From: an uncultured Bacteroidales bacterium
Lineage (GTDB): Bacteria > Bacteroidota > Bacteroidia > Bacteroidales > UBA932
DNA length: 62,772 bases
Assembly: GCA_944326225.1 (NCBI GenBank)
Contig: CALVDI010000007.1
Location: 1 to 62,772, forward strand
Direction: 5' to 3'
Shown: in pieces, positions 6,380 to 14,716 of the stretch
How the letters are laid out: every line of letters begins with the position of its first letter
Numbering within the stretch: the first letter of the stretch is position 1
Position numbers and translations under genes: made by a program
Notes under the pieces: generated by a model
The model's database searches: none
Seen by the model: the letters and a program-made list of their open reading frames with translations, nothing else
Told to the model about the DNA's origin: nothing

Positions 6380-7288
6380 TTATTTATACCGGGCGGCCAT
6401 TTCCCGGATGTCACGGGCTATGCTCTCGCGCAGCCATATCGGTGAGAGGACTTCCAGCTGGCTTCCATGCTTGAGCAGCTCGAAGACGAAGTCGGTGGCC
6501 GGGCGGAGGCGGTATTCGAAGACGGCCCATTCTCCGGCGGGGTCTTTCTCGGTCTCTTTCTGGCTGTGATGCAGCGGCAGTGACCGCAGATAGTTGATTT
6601 GCAGGCCGTAGGCCTTGATACGGATAGTCTCCTTGCCTATTTCCGAGGAGGTGATGATGCCGAAGAAGTCGGCGAAGTACTCTTCAGCGTTGAAGTCCTT
6701 GGGGTATTCGAAAACGGTGTCCAGTACGGTCAGCTCCTGTATCCTGTCAAGGGCAAATGTCCTGAATCCGTTTCTCTCGTGGCAGTGACCTGAGACATAC
6801 CATCTCTGGTTGAATATCTTCAGGCACCACGGCTGCACGGTGTAGGCGGAGGGGCCGTCGTGCCAGTAGCTTTCGTGTACCAGCCGGATCTCCAGGTTCT
6901 TCTGCATGGCCTCGATGATGGAGGTCAGGTATTTCTGCCCGGAAGGGACGTTCTCGAAGAGAATCCGCCTGCTCAGGCTGCGGCTCTCGTTGATGATGTT
7001 GTTTACCGTGAATGTATTGAGAAGCCAGGTGCGCATGGCTCCGTTGGTCATGTCCTCCGGGTGCTCGATGTAGTAGCGGTATCCGCTGCGCCGGTCGCAC
7101 TCGATGTTGATGTCAAATGTGTCCTGAATCGCGTTCTTCCAGTTGTGGAATGTCCTCCGCGGGATGTCGCAGCCGTCGCAGATAGGTGATCTGTGCCACT
7201 TTTCGTTGATCTCGGCCAGGGTGATGCGGCCGGCCTGGTGAATGGTGTCCACCAGCCAGATGTACTTGTCCAGAATGTCCTTTGTCAT
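6380..7288 (-). CDS. WYL-domain transcriptional regulator
   Basis: A 302-residue regulator. The N-terminal 75 residues form a winged helix-turn-helix (ITLAEINEKW...IPRRTFHNWK), followed by a WYL ligand-binding domain (about 130-205; PWCLKIFNQRWYVSGHC and FALDRIQEL) and a WCX-like C-terminal domain. Such proteins often sense nucleic acids or nucleotides and frequently control defence or DNA-repair genes. It is transcribed away from the AAA+ ATPase at 7376; the 87-bp gap carries a -7 box for each direction (7307-7314 minus, 7352-7359 plus). Control of that neighbour, of itself, or both is an inference from position. Confidence 0.88.
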   Translation of the reverse strand: MTKDILDKYIWLVDTIHQAGRITLAEINEKWHRSPICDGCDIPRRTFHNWKNAIQDTFDINIECDRRSGYRYYIEHPEDMTNGAMRTWLLNTFTVNNIINESRSLSRRILFENVPSGQKYLTSIIEAMQKNLEIRLVHESYWHDGPSAYTVQPWCLKIFNQRWYVSGHCHERNGFRTFALDRIQELTVLDTVFEYPKDFNAEEYFADFFGIITSSEIGKETIRIKAYGLQINYLRSLPLHHSQKETEKDPAGEWAVFEYRLRPATDFVFELLKHGSQLEVLSPIWLRESIARDIREMAARYK

Positions 7289-7306
7289 GGCTTTTGAAAT
7301 TTTTTA

Positions 7307-7359
7307 CAAAAATAATAAAAACTTGTGCAGTAATATGGCATATGCTCGGAATATTTTTG
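7307..7359. promoter_or_regulatory. Divergent promoter region, WYL regulator / AAA+ ATPase
   Basis: The minus strand has TATTTTTG at 7314-7307, before the WYL gene start at 7288. The plus strand has TATTTTTG at 7352-7359, before the ATPase ATG at 7376. No clear -33 elements are seen, which would fit regulator dependence. Confidence 0.45.
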
Positions 7360-7375
7360 CATCGTGAAAAAAGTA

Positions 7376-9037
7376 ATGAATATGGAAAAGGACAATGACA
7401 ACGGCATCATGACGGTATTGGATGCCATGGAGCGGATTATGGAGACGGGGCGGGGCTCGGGCCTGTCTGAGGAGTTCTTCCGGAATGCGGATACCTGGAT
7501 AAAGGTAGTCTCGCAGAGACTGGCGCTGACTCCGGTGCAGAGCGTGCTTCTCTCCGCCTTCATGAACTCGTCGGCGGATAATTCGATACGGGTGAGTGAT
7601 TTCGCCGATTATTTCGGCTGCAGCACTCTGCGTATCATTAAGTACATGAAGGATATCGATGTGCTGGAGGAGAGAAAGTACATTAGATGCAGCAGTTCCA
7701 GGGACCACCGTACATACCGTGTTCCTATGGAGGTGGTGGATGCGCTGAAGGAGGATATTCCCTATGTGCCTAAAAGCCTTAAGGGCATCACCGCCGATTA
7801 TTTCTTCGGTGTGCTGGACGATATGTTCGAGAGTCTGGATGATGACGAGATAAAGTACGGGACTTTCAAGCAGGAACTGTCGGTGATATTCGACGACAAT
7901 CCTCAGCTGGACTTTGTCGGCGCAGTCAGGGGGTACGGTCTGGACGAGGATGATCTGGTGATGCTGCTGTTTATCTGCCACAGGGCTGTCAATGAGGATG
8001 ATTACAGCATCTCCTGGTACGACTACCGCAATGTGTTCAAGGACAAGCATCTTGCCTCCTATATGAAGAATACGCTCCGGGACGGAAGCAATAACCTGTT
8101 CATGCAGGGGCTTATAGAGCACTGCACCGAGGACGGGGTAGTGGACAATACCTGTGTGACCCTGACGGACAAGGCCAGGAACGGGCTGCTCGGTGGCCTG
8201 GTCTCTTCTACAGTCAGGATTAGGAAGGATAAGAATCTGCTCCGGCACGACAGGATCACAGGCAGGCATCTGTATTATCCGAAAGCGGTGTCCCGTCAGA
8301 TAGAGGAACTGACCGGACTGCTTATGCCCGAGTCTTTTGACAAGGTCTGCGGCAGGCTGGCCGCGAAGGGTATGCGCCGGGGCTTTCCATGTCTGTTCTA
8401 CGGCTCTCCCGGTACGGGCAAGACCGAGACTGCTCTCCAGATAGCGAAGGCTACCGGCAGGGACATATTCCAGGTGGATGTCTCTCAGCTCCGCAGCAAA
8501 TGGGTCGGGGAGAGCGAGAAGAATGTCAAGGGGCTGTTCGAGTGCTACCGCAGTATGGTCGGACAGGACGGTCCCGCTCCCATATTGCTCTTCAACGAGG
8601 CCGACGCCATCCTCAATAAGCGCAAGCAGGGGGCCGAGGGCGGGGTGGACAAGATGGAGAACGCCCTCCAGAACATTATCCTGCAGGAGATGGAGTCCTT
8701 GGAGGGAATCATGATCGCCACCACCAACCTGACCGGTAATATGGACAGCGCGTTCGAGCGGCGTTTCCTCTACAAGATAGAGTTTGAGAGACCGTCATCC
8801 GAGGTCAGGGCCCGGATCTGGCAGTCCATGCTGCCGTCGCTGGATGAGGCGACGGCTATGGCTCTGGCGGAAGACTACGACCTGAGCGGCGGCCAGATAG
8901 AGAATATCGCCCGAAAGGTCTCTGTGTCGGAGGTGCTTTACGGCACTGTCTCTGCCGGGCGGTTGAGGGAGTTCTGCGACCAGGAGCGGCTTTCTTCCGG
9001 GACTGACGTGTCCCCGAAGCGGAAAATCGGCTTCTGA
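7376..9037 (+). CDS. AAA+ ATPase with N-terminal winged-helix region
   Basis: About 553 residues. The N-terminal 340 residues include a likely winged-helix segment (VSDFADYFGCSTLRIIKYMK) and an uncharacterised helical part. A C-terminal AAA+ module has Walker A GSPGTGKTE (about 343-351), an unusual Walker B LLFNEAD with Asn where Asp is typical, sensor 1 ATTN, and a candidate arginine finger in FERRF. This is the CDC48/FtsH-like AAA+ class; the substrate is unknown. I chose ATG 7376 because the -7 box at 7352-7359 would put the transcript start close to the GTG at 7364. It faces away from the WYL regulator and is followed by mazG. Role: perhaps an unfoldase or chaperone controlled by WYL. Confidence 0.8.
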   Translation: MNMEKDNDNGIMTVLDAMERIMETGRGSGLSEEFFRNADTWIKVVSQRLALTPVQSVLLSAFMNSSADNSIRVSDFADYFGCSTLRIIKYMKDIDVLEERKYIRCSSSRDHRTYRVPMEVVDALKEDIPYVPKSLKGITADYFFGVLDDMFESLDDDEIKYGTFKQELSVIFDDNPQLDFVGAVRGYGLDEDDLVMLLFICHRAVNEDDYSISWYDYRNVFKDKHLASYMKNTLRDGSNNLFMQGLIEHCTEDGVVDNTCVTLTDKARNGLLGGLVSSTVRIRKDKNLLRHDRITGRHLYYPKAVSRQIEELTGLLMPESFDKVCGRLAAKGMRRGFPCLFYGSPGTGKTETALQIAKATGRDIFQVDVSQLRSKWVGESEKNVKGLFECYRSMVGQDGPAPILLFNEADAILNKRKQGAEGGVDKMENALQNIILQEMESLEGIMIATTNLTGNMDSAFERRFLYKIEFERPSSEVRARIWQSMLPSLDEATAMALAEDYDLSGGQIENIARKVSVSEVLYGTVSAGRLREFCDQERLSSGTDVSPKRKIGF

Positions 9038-9090
9038 CAAGAGATATTTTCTTTAAAATCCCTATCTTTACGGCTCAAATTTCAAGAAAG

Positions 9091-9930
9091 ATGAGCAGTA
9101 ACGAGATGAGTTCCAGGCAGGCCAAGCTGGAGGCTTTCGGCCGCCTTCTGGATATTATGGACGAGCTCAGGGAGAAATGTCCCTGGGATCACAAGCAGAC
9201 CACTGAGTCCCTGCGCCCCCAGACGATAGAGGAGACCTATGAGTTGAGCGACGCCATCCTGCGCGGAGACGACAAGGAAGTCTCCAAAGAGCTGGGGGAC
9301 GTGCTTCTGCACATAGTATTCTATGCTAAGATAGGTTCGGAAAAGGGCGAATTTGATATCGTGGATGTAATCAACCGCCTGTGCGACAAGTTGATCTACC
9401 GTCATCCCCACGTCTTCGGAGAGGTCCATGTGGACGGGGCGGACCAGGTGGTGCAGAACTGGGAGGAGCTCAAGACCAAGGAGAAGGACGGCAACAAGCG
9501 GGTGCTCTCGGGAGTGCCGGTGTCGCTGCCGCCGCTGCTGAAGGCCTACCGGATGCAGGACAAGGCCAGGGCCGTGGGATTCGACTGGGAGGAACGCTCT
9601 CAGGTCTGGGACAAGGTGGCCGAGGAACTTGGGGAGTTCCGCACGGAGTTGGACCGGATGGACAAGGCTGATCCCGGGTCGGTCAAGAGGGCCGAGGGCG
9701 AGCTCGGAGACTTTCTGTTCTCTGTCGTCAATGCCGCCCGTCTGTATGACCTGAATCCTGATACGGCACTGGAGATGACCTGCGCCAAGTTCCGCCGCCG
9801 CTTTACCTATCTGGAGGAGCACACCATACGTCAGGGCCGTTCGCTCAAGGATATGACTCTGGCCGAGATGGATGCCATCTGGGACGAGGCCAAGGCTCTG
9901 GAGCGGGATGGTGAGTCCCTGGAAAAGTAA
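9091..9930 (+). CDS. mazG: Nucleoside triphosphate pyrophosphohydrolase MazG
   Basis: A 279-residue double MazG-domain enzyme that hydrolyses NTPs/dNTPs to monophosphates and PPi, cleaning aberrant nucleotides and, in some bacteria, lowering (p)ppGpp. The first domain has the CPWDHKQTTESL signature and the metal-binding ETYEL...KELGDVLLH helices. The second repeats this as EELGEFRTEL...EGELGDFLFSVVNAARLY. Length matches full E. coli-type MazG. A weak -7 box (TATCTTTA) lies just upstream. It probably heads a two-gene unit with tcdA, which starts 25 nt downstream. Confidence 0.95.
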   Translation: MSSNEMSSRQAKLEAFGRLLDIMDELREKCPWDHKQTTESLRPQTIEETYELSDAILRGDDKEVSKELGDVLLHIVFYAKIGSEKGEFDIVDVINRLCDKLIYRHPHVFGEVHVDGADQVVQNWEELKTKEKDGNKRVLSGVPVSLPPLLKAYRMQDKARAVGFDWEERSQVWDKVAEELGEFRTELDRMDKADPGSVKRAEGELGDFLFSVVNAARLYDLNPDTALEMTCAKFRRRFTYLEEHTIRQGRSLKDMTLAEMDAIWDEAKALERDGESLEK

Positions 9931-9955
9931 TAGATAAGACAGGAGGCAGCCGGCA

Positions 9956-10780
9956 ATGGAATTGGACATGGATATCAAGGACGGTCGTGGTGCAACGATA
10001 GTGGCGGATGCCCGGCAGGAGCCGTACCGCCCTTTGTGGCAGGAGAGGACAGCCCTGCTGTTGGGAGATGATGCTCTGGGCAGACTCCGCTCGTCTACAG
10101 TGGTGGTGGCAGGCCTGGGCGGAGTGGGAGCATACGCCGCAGAGATGACGGCCCGTGCCGGAGTCGGGCGGATGATCATCATCGACTCGGACCGGGTCAG
10201 CGAGAGCAATAAGAACAGGCAGCTGCTGGCACTGGACTCTACTGAAGGGCAGTTGAAAGTAGATGTCATGGCCGGCCGTCTGCTGGACATCAATCCGGAG
10301 CTGCATATCGTGAAAGTCCCCGAGTACCTTACCGAAGACAATGTATCCGCTGTGCTGGACAGTGCCCTGAAGGAGATGGCATCCGCCTGTACAGTCGTCA
10401 GACCGGATTTCGTTATAGATGCCATAGATACGCTTTCGCCCAAGATAGCCCTTATCGCCCATTGCGTCCACAACGGCATCCCCCTGGTGTCCTCTATGGG
10501 CTCGGGAGCGAAGCTGGACGCCACGAAAGTCCGTCTGGCGGACATCTCCAAGTCGTACAACTGCCCGCTGGCGTTCATTCTGCGGAAGAAACTCCGCAAG
10601 ATAGGCATTACCAAGGGATTCCCGGTAGTTTTCTCGGAGGAGCTGCCAGAGCGGGACGCGATAGTGCCCACAGAGGGTGAGCGCAACAAGAAGTCTCAGG
10701 TAGGCACAGTCTCTTATCTGCCCGCTGTCTTCGGCTGTATCTGTGCCCAGGCTGCCGTCCGCCACCTCTGCGGCAAATAA
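9956..10780 (+). CDS. tcdA: tRNA threonylcarbamoyladenosine dehydratase TcdA
   Basis: A 274-residue ThiF/E1-like ATP-dependent enzyme that cyclises t6A37 of tRNA to ct6A. The Rossmann ATP site is VVVAGLGGVGAYAAE, and the adenylation region includes DSDRVSESNKNRQ and the DAID motif (DFVIDAIDTLSPK). It also has TcdA hallmarks such as SSMGSGAKLD and RKKLRK. About 25 residues precede the usual N-terminus (YRPLWQERT), but AGGAGG lies 10 nt before the ATG at 9956, so this start is supported. It appears cotranscribed with mazG. Confidence 0.93.
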   Translation: MELDMDIKDGRGATIVADARQEPYRPLWQERTALLLGDDALGRLRSSTVVVAGLGGVGAYAAEMTARAGVGRMIIIDSDRVSESNKNRQLLALDSTEGQLKVDVMAGRLLDINPELHIVKVPEYLTEDNVSAVLDSALKEMASACTVVRPDFVIDAIDTLSPKIALIAHCVHNGIPLVSSMGSGAKLDATKVRLADISKSYNCPLAFILRKKLRKIGITKGFPVVFSEELPERDAIVPTEGERNKKSQVGTVSYLPAVFGCICAQAAVRHLCGK

Positions 10781-10829
10781 AAACTTTCTGTCAGTAGGGG
10801 CGGGATGCGGTTGTTTGGGGAAAATTTTG

Positions 10830-10837
10830 TAACTTGC
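10830..10837 (+). promoter_or_regulatory. -7 box of the hydrogenase operon
   Basis: TAACTTGC, a variant of TAnnTTTG that recurs before other genes here (for example 44918-44925). It is 40 nt upstream of the first DRTGG gene and likely drives the run from 10878 to hydC. Confidence 0.5.
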
Positions 10838-10877
10838 AGGTGATTTTTATTTTCCTGATTTAACAAATGAGACGACT

Positions 10878-11222
10878 ATGACTATAGGTGAGATAGTAGA
10901 CGCTGTTCAAGGCGAGGTAATGTGCGGTGAAGACCGTATGTTTGAGGTTGTGGAATACGCATTCGCGTCCGACCTTATGAGCGACGTGCTTACCATAAAG
11001 ATGGATAATTTCCTGCTGGTTACAGGACTGGCCAATGTCCAGTCCATCCGTACGGCGGAGATGTCCGACGTGAGGTACATCATCTTCGTGCGCGGCAAGG
11101 CCGTGACGGACGAGATGATAGATCTGGCCGATGAGAACGGCATGGTGGTGATCCGCACGGATTATTCGATGTTCAAAACCTCCGGCATACTTTACAGTGC
11201 CGGCCTGAAACCCGTTTATTGA
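10878..11222 (+). CDS. DRTGG-domain protein, hydrogenase operon
   Basis: A 114-residue protein resembling the DRTGG domain (a CBS-associated alpha/beta fold thought to bind small ligands). It lacks catalytic signatures. A related small protein is encoded at 13013-13348 in the same operon, and the pair bracket the hydrogenase-like [Fe-S] protein. Similar sets of DRTGG, HATPase, PHP and hydrogenase genes are known next to bifurcating hydrogenases of Thermotoga- and Clostridia-type anaerobes, so a regulatory role in sensing redox or metabolites is a reasonable inference. It ends 1 nt before the next start. Confidence 0.75.
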   Translation: MTIGEIVDAVQGEVMCGEDRMFEVVEYAFASDLMSDVLTIKMDNFLLVTGLANVQSIRTAEMSDVRYIIFVRGKAVTDEMIDLADENGMVVIRTDYSMFKTSGILYSAGLKPVY

Positions 11223-11223
11223 T

Positions 11224-11634
11224 ATGAAACTGGAATACGACGTGGCTGCCGGGGACTTTACCCGGGCCGGCTTTGCCTCATCATCGATAAAGAAGGCGCT
11301 CAAGCAGCTGGGTGTCTCTCCGGCCGTGGTAAAACGGGTGGTGATAGCCGTCTATGAGGCCGAGGTCAATATAGTGGCCCATGCCAACGGCGGCAGGATA
11401 ACGGCGGACATAGAACCGGACGGCATCAATGTGGTTCTGGCCGATACAGGGCCGGGTATACCTGATGTGGAGAAGGCTATGCAGAAAGGATTCTCGACGG
11501 CTTCGAAGGAAGTCCGGGAGATGGGGTTCGGGGCCGGCATGGGACTGCCGAACATAAAGGAGAATGCGGACAGCCTGAGGATAGAGACGGAAGTCGGTAA
11601 GGGCACTACGCTCTATATTTACATAAAGTTTTAA
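11224..11634 (+). CDS. HATPase anti-sigma/kinase-like protein (RsbW-type)
   Basis: A 136-residue single-domain GHKL ATPase. The N-box is EAEVNIVAHA, the G1 box DTGPGIPD, and the G2 glycine region GFGAGMGLPN. There is no dimerisation/His-phosphotransfer region, so it matches serine-kinase/anti-sigma factors rather than a sensor histidine kinase. Being embedded between the DRTGG protein and the hydrogenase-like Fe-S protein, it may pass a redox signal to a transcription or anti-sigma partner. No cognate sigma factor is in the window. Confidence 0.8.
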   Translation: MKLEYDVAAGDFTRAGFASSSIKKALKQLGVSPAVVKRVVIAVYEAEVNIVAHANGGRITADIEPDGINVVLADTGPGIPDVEKAMQKGFSTASKEVREMGFGAGMGLPNIKENADSLRIETEVGKGTTLYIYIKF

Positions 11635-11644
11635 CATCCCGGAT

Positions 11645-13000
11645 ATGGAACACGATACTTTTCATAAGGCCCTGGAGATACAGGATGATTTCTGTATCGG
11701 TTGCTCGCATTGTATAAAGGTATGCCCGACAGAGGCGCTCAGGGTGTCCGGAGGCAAGGCGCTCCTGTATGCGGAGTGGTGCATAGATTGCGGGCGGTGT
11801 TTCAGGGTGTGCCCCAACAGGGCGATAAGGGTGGTGGATGACGATCTGGAAGACATTCTTTCCTATAAGTACCGCGTGCTGCTTGTGCCGGCTGTATTTT
11901 ATGCCCAGTTTGAGAAGAAAGTGCCTTCGGAGGTGATTAACGATATTCTGGGTGACATGGGTTTTTCCGAGATATGTACGGTCGAGCAGAGTGTGGATAC
12001 TCTGGCCGGGGAGATTAACGCCTATGTATGGAAGGCTCCTGTCAGGCCGGTGATATCGTCGTTCTGTCCGGCAGTGATACGCCTGATACAGGTGCGCTTC
12101 CCTTCGCTTATCGACCACATAATGCTGCTTCTGCCGCCGATCGAGGTGACGGCCCAGTATTATGTCAGGAAATGGCAAAGCGGCGGCGGAGATCCGTCAG
12201 AGCTGGGAGTATTCTATCTGACTCCATGCATTGCCAAGATTGCTGCTGTGAAATCGCCTGTTGGCGGATATGAGTCGCCTATCAGCGGAGTGATCAATAT
12301 GGATTATGTCTACAACCGGGTGCTGCATGCCTTTAAGAATAAGAAATATCCCGAGCCTGGCAAGGGAAGTGAGGCTGTCAATGACGCTGTCTCGTCCAAA
12401 GGGCTGCGCTGGCCGCTTACCGGAGGGGAGGCTTCGCAGATCGAGGGCCGGGCTCTGGCGATAGACGGGATGACCAACGTGATGGATTTTCTGGAGAAAC
12501 TGGAGAATGAGGAGATAGAGGAGCCTATAGACTATCTTGAGCTGCGTGGCTGTGATGAGTCGTGCGCCGGCGGCATATTGGTGCAGGGCAACCGTTTTCT
12601 GGTGGCCGACAATCTCAGGGTTGAGGCATCTGAGGCCGGCGACACACATCCTCTTGTCGGTGAATACGGACGTTACTGTTCAGCGTCTATCAATATGGAT
12701 GCGGTAGAGCCACGCTCCATGGTTAAGTACGATAAGGACATCAATGTGGCTATCAAGAAGATGGAGGCTGCAGGGATGCTGAGGAAGATACTGCCTGATA
12801 TTGACTGCGGGGCCTGCGGAGCCCCAAGTTGCGAGGCTTTGGCGGCGGATATCGTGAGGGATGATGCATCGCTCAACAACTGCATCTTCATGCAGGCCCG
12901 CTTTGAGAAAGAGGGCTCACTGCAGGTAGGTGAGGCCATAGATCTGATGGAAAAGGTGTGGGGAAAGGACCGGTTTGTCAATAAGGAGAAAGATAATTAA
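11645..13000 (+). CDS. Ferredoxin-[FeFe]-hydrogenase-like protein, sensor candidate
   Basis: A 451-residue protein with two N-terminal [4Fe-4S] motifs (CIGCSHCIKVCP and CIDCGRCFRVCP, residues 14-56), a hydrogenase large-subunit C-terminal-like domain (about 70-340), and a C-terminal CGACGAPSC cluster site. The H-cluster loops are degenerate but keep the four ligand cysteines: SSFCPA (L1), TPCIAK (L2) and RGCDESCAGG (L3). In L1 the first cysteine of the canonical TSCCP, the proton-relay residue, is Phe. This pattern fits a non-turnover, sensory hydrogenase relative more than an active enzyme. It is followed at 12 nt by the second DRTGG gene. The paralogue HydA at 16927 has all residues intact. 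Confidence 0.8.
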   Translation: MEHDTFHKALEIQDDFCIGCSHCIKVCPTEALRVSGGKALLYAEWCIDCGRCFRVCPNRAIRVVDDDLEDILSYKYRVLLVPAVFYAQFEKKVPSEVINDILGDMGFSEICTVEQSVDTLAGEINAYVWKAPVRPVISSFCPAVIRLIQVRFPSLIDHIMLLLPPIEVTAQYYVRKWQSGGGDPSELGVFYLTPCIAKIAAVKSPVGGYESPISGVINMDYVYNRVLHAFKNKKYPEPGKGSEAVNDAVSSKGLRWPLTGGEASQIEGRALAIDGMTNVMDFLEKLENEEIEEPIDYLELRGCDESCAGGILVQGNRFLVADNLRVEASEAGDTHPLVGEYGRYCSASINMDAVEPRSMVKYDKDINVAIKKMEAAGMLRKILPDIDCGACGAPSCEALAADIVRDDASLNNCIFMQARFEKEGSLQVGEAIDLMEKVWGKDRFVNKEKDN

Positions 13001-13012
13001 TAGTATAAAATC

Positions 13013-13348
13013 ATGACTGTAAGAGAAATAGTTGAAAAGTTGAATCTAAGGGTGTTCTCCGGGGCTGAGGGGCTGGACAAGGAGGTGACAGGTGGATATG
13101 TGTCCGACCTGCTGTCGGATGTGATGGGTTTTGCCAAGGACGGTTCAGTCTGGGTGACTCTCCAGACTCATAAGAACGTAATGGCCATTGCCGCTCTCAA
13201 GGAGCTGGCTGCGGTTATTATTGTCAAGGGATTTGAGCCGGAGGATGATGCAAGGGAGGTCTCAGACGAGGAGGGTATCCCGATTCTGGGTTCCAGCGAG
13301 CAGACTTTCGAATTGGCCGGCAAGATATACAATCTTCTTAACCCCTGA
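13013..13348 (+). CDS. Second DRTGG-domain protein, hydrogenase operon
   Basis: A 111-residue protein (MTVREIVEKLNLRVF...) of the DRTGG-like fold, distantly similar in layout to the one at 10878-11222. Its motif GGYVSDLLSDVMGFA matches the strand-helix region of these domains. No catalytic residues are evident. It lies 12 nt after the hydrogenase-like protein and is followed at 4 nt by the PHP gene, so it belongs to the same transcript. Ligand binding with a control function is an inference. Confidence 0.72.
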   Translation: MTVREIVEKLNLRVFSGAEGLDKEVTGGYVSDLLSDVMGFAKDGSVWVTLQTHKNVMAIAALKELAAVIIVKGFEPEDDAREVSDEEGIPILGSSEQTFELAGKIYNLLNP

Positions 13349-13352
13349 GTCC

Positions 13353-14099
13353 ATGAATGTTTTCAGAGCCGACCTTCATACTCATACTTTCCTGTCTCCC
13401 TGCGGGGATATCGGAATGGTGCCATCGTTCATAATGGATGCGGCTCTGAGAAAAGGATATGATATAATAGGTATAACAGACCACAATTCCACAGTCCAGG
13501 CCAGGGAGATACGCCGTATAGTGGGAGATGGCGAGCCGTATATCCTATGTGGCGCGGAGATAACCACCCGGGAAGAGGTTCATTGCCTGGCGTTTGCTGA
13601 GTCGGACGAGAGTCTGGATGCTTTGCAGCGGTTTCTGGACGACAATCTTCCTCCAATACCCAATGACGAGGAGATGTTCGGGTATCAGTTGGCCGTCAAT
13701 GAGGCGGAGGAAGTAATCTATGAGGCTCCTTGGCTGTTGATATCGGCTTTGGAGAAAAGTATAGACGAGGTGGCGGCGTTTGTCTCGTCAATAGGGGGGA
13801 TTTTCATACCTGCTCATATTGACAAGCGGCAGAACTCCATCATCTCGCAGTTGGGCTTTATTCCTCCGGACCTTCCTTTTGATGCCCTGGAGATATCGTC
13901 AGGATGCGACCTGGAATATCTTTTGACATCCAATCCATGGCTGAAAAAGCTCAATAAGGCATTTGTCCGCTCATCGGATGCGCATTATCCCGAAGACTAC
14001 TGCCGGGCTGTCACATATTTCAACATGCCGTCCCGCTCTTTTGAAGAGATACGCAAGGCGCTTCATGGCGAGGACGGTCGGAGCGTGTCACTTCAATGA
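13353..14099 (+). CDS. PHP-domain metal-dependent phosphoesterase
   Basis: A 248-residue PHP-fold protein. The metal site includes DLHTHT at the start, TDHN (about 43-46), an E (CGAEIT), PAHID in the middle, and SSDAH near the end, so all four PHP motifs are visible. The frame is open further upstream to 13188, but that would overlap the DRTGG gene; the ATG at 13353 begins exactly at the domain (MNVFRADLHTH). The substrate is unknown (a nucleotide, AMP-like or sugar phosphate). PHP genes recur in hydrogenase regulatory clusters, which supports a linked function. Confidence 0.85.
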   Translation: MNVFRADLHTHTFLSPCGDIGMVPSFIMDAALRKGYDIIGITDHNSTVQAREIRRIVGDGEPYILCGAEITTREEVHCLAFAESDESLDALQRFLDDNLPPIPNDEEMFGYQLAVNEAEEVIYEAPWLLISALEKSIDEVAAFVSSIGGIFIPAHIDKRQNSIISQLGFIPPDLPFDALEISSGCDLEYLLTSNPWLKKLNKAFVRSSDAHYPEDYCRAVTYFNMPSRSFEEIRKALHGEDGRSVSLQ

Positions 14100-14115
14100 A
14101 TAGCATAAAGCCTGT

Positions 14116-14661
14116 ATGAACGATTTGTCAATGCATATATTGGACATAGTCCAGAACTCTATAAGCGCCGGGGCCACCCTGGTGACTCTGACCGTGGATG
14201 AGTCTCCGGCAGAAGACCTGCTTACCATAGCGGTAGGCGACAACGGCAGGGGCATGACTCCGGAGCAGGTCAGCCGTCTGGCCGATCCGTTCTTTACTTC
14301 CCGCACTACCCGGAGAGTCGGCATGGGCATACCGCTGCTGATGGATTCGGCGCGTCAGAGCGGGGGAGACGTGCGGATAGAGTCGGAGCCTGGAAAGGGC
14401 ACGGAGGTGACGGCCGTATTCGGATATTCCAACATAGACCGGCCTCCACTCGGGGATGTGGCCAATGCGCTTATGCTGCTGGTCTCGTCGAATCCGGATC
14501 AGGATTTCCTCTTCACATACCGCTATGACGGGGAGGAGTTTCTCTTCAACACCGCAGATGTCAGGGATGTTTTCGGGAAAGACGCGCTTAGAAATTTAAC
14601 AATTATAAGAAATTTGGAGAAAATGATTAAAGATAATATGCGGGAGATTAGGAATTGTTAA
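14116..14661 (+). CDS. HATPase-domain protein, hydrogenase operon
   Basis: A 181-residue GHKL ATPase. The N-box is HILDIVQNSISAGA, the G1 box GDNGRGMTPE, and the G2 region RRVGMGIPLL. After about residue 110 there is an extra module of unknown fold (DVANALMLLVSSNPDQD). There is no phospho-acceptor domain, so it may be a stand-alone signalling ATPase paired with the one at 11224. It is the last of the accessory genes before the structural hydrogenase genes. The last 30 codons are AT-rich and contain a possible internal promoter. Confidence 0.78.
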   Translation: MNDLSMHILDIVQNSISAGATLVTLTVDESPAEDLLTIAVGDNGRGMTPEQVSRLADPFFTSRTTRRVGMGIPLLMDSARQSGGDVRIESEPGKGTEVTAVFGYSNIDRPPLGDVANALMLLVSSNPDQDFLFTYRYDGEEFLFNTADVRDVFGKDALRNLTIIRNLEKMIKDNMREIRNC

Positions 14662-14670
14662 ATATTTTCA

Positions 14671-14679
14671 TAAAATTTG
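14671..14679 (+). promoter_or_regulatory. Possible internal promoter before the hydrogenase structural genes
   Basis: TAAAATTTG is one base longer than the TAnnTTTG consensus. It lies in the 55-bp gap between the HATPase gene and the [2Fe-2S] protein gene, in locally AT-rich sequence. It might allow expression of the structural genes apart from the regulators. Confidence 0.3.
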
Positions 14680-14716
14680 CATAATCAACACTACATTATA
14701 ATATTAACCGAACCTT

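Noticed and set aside
7304-8269. Minus-strand open frame of 321 codons across the AAA+ ATPase start
   Set aside because: It overlaps both divergent promoters and a confident AAA+ gene.
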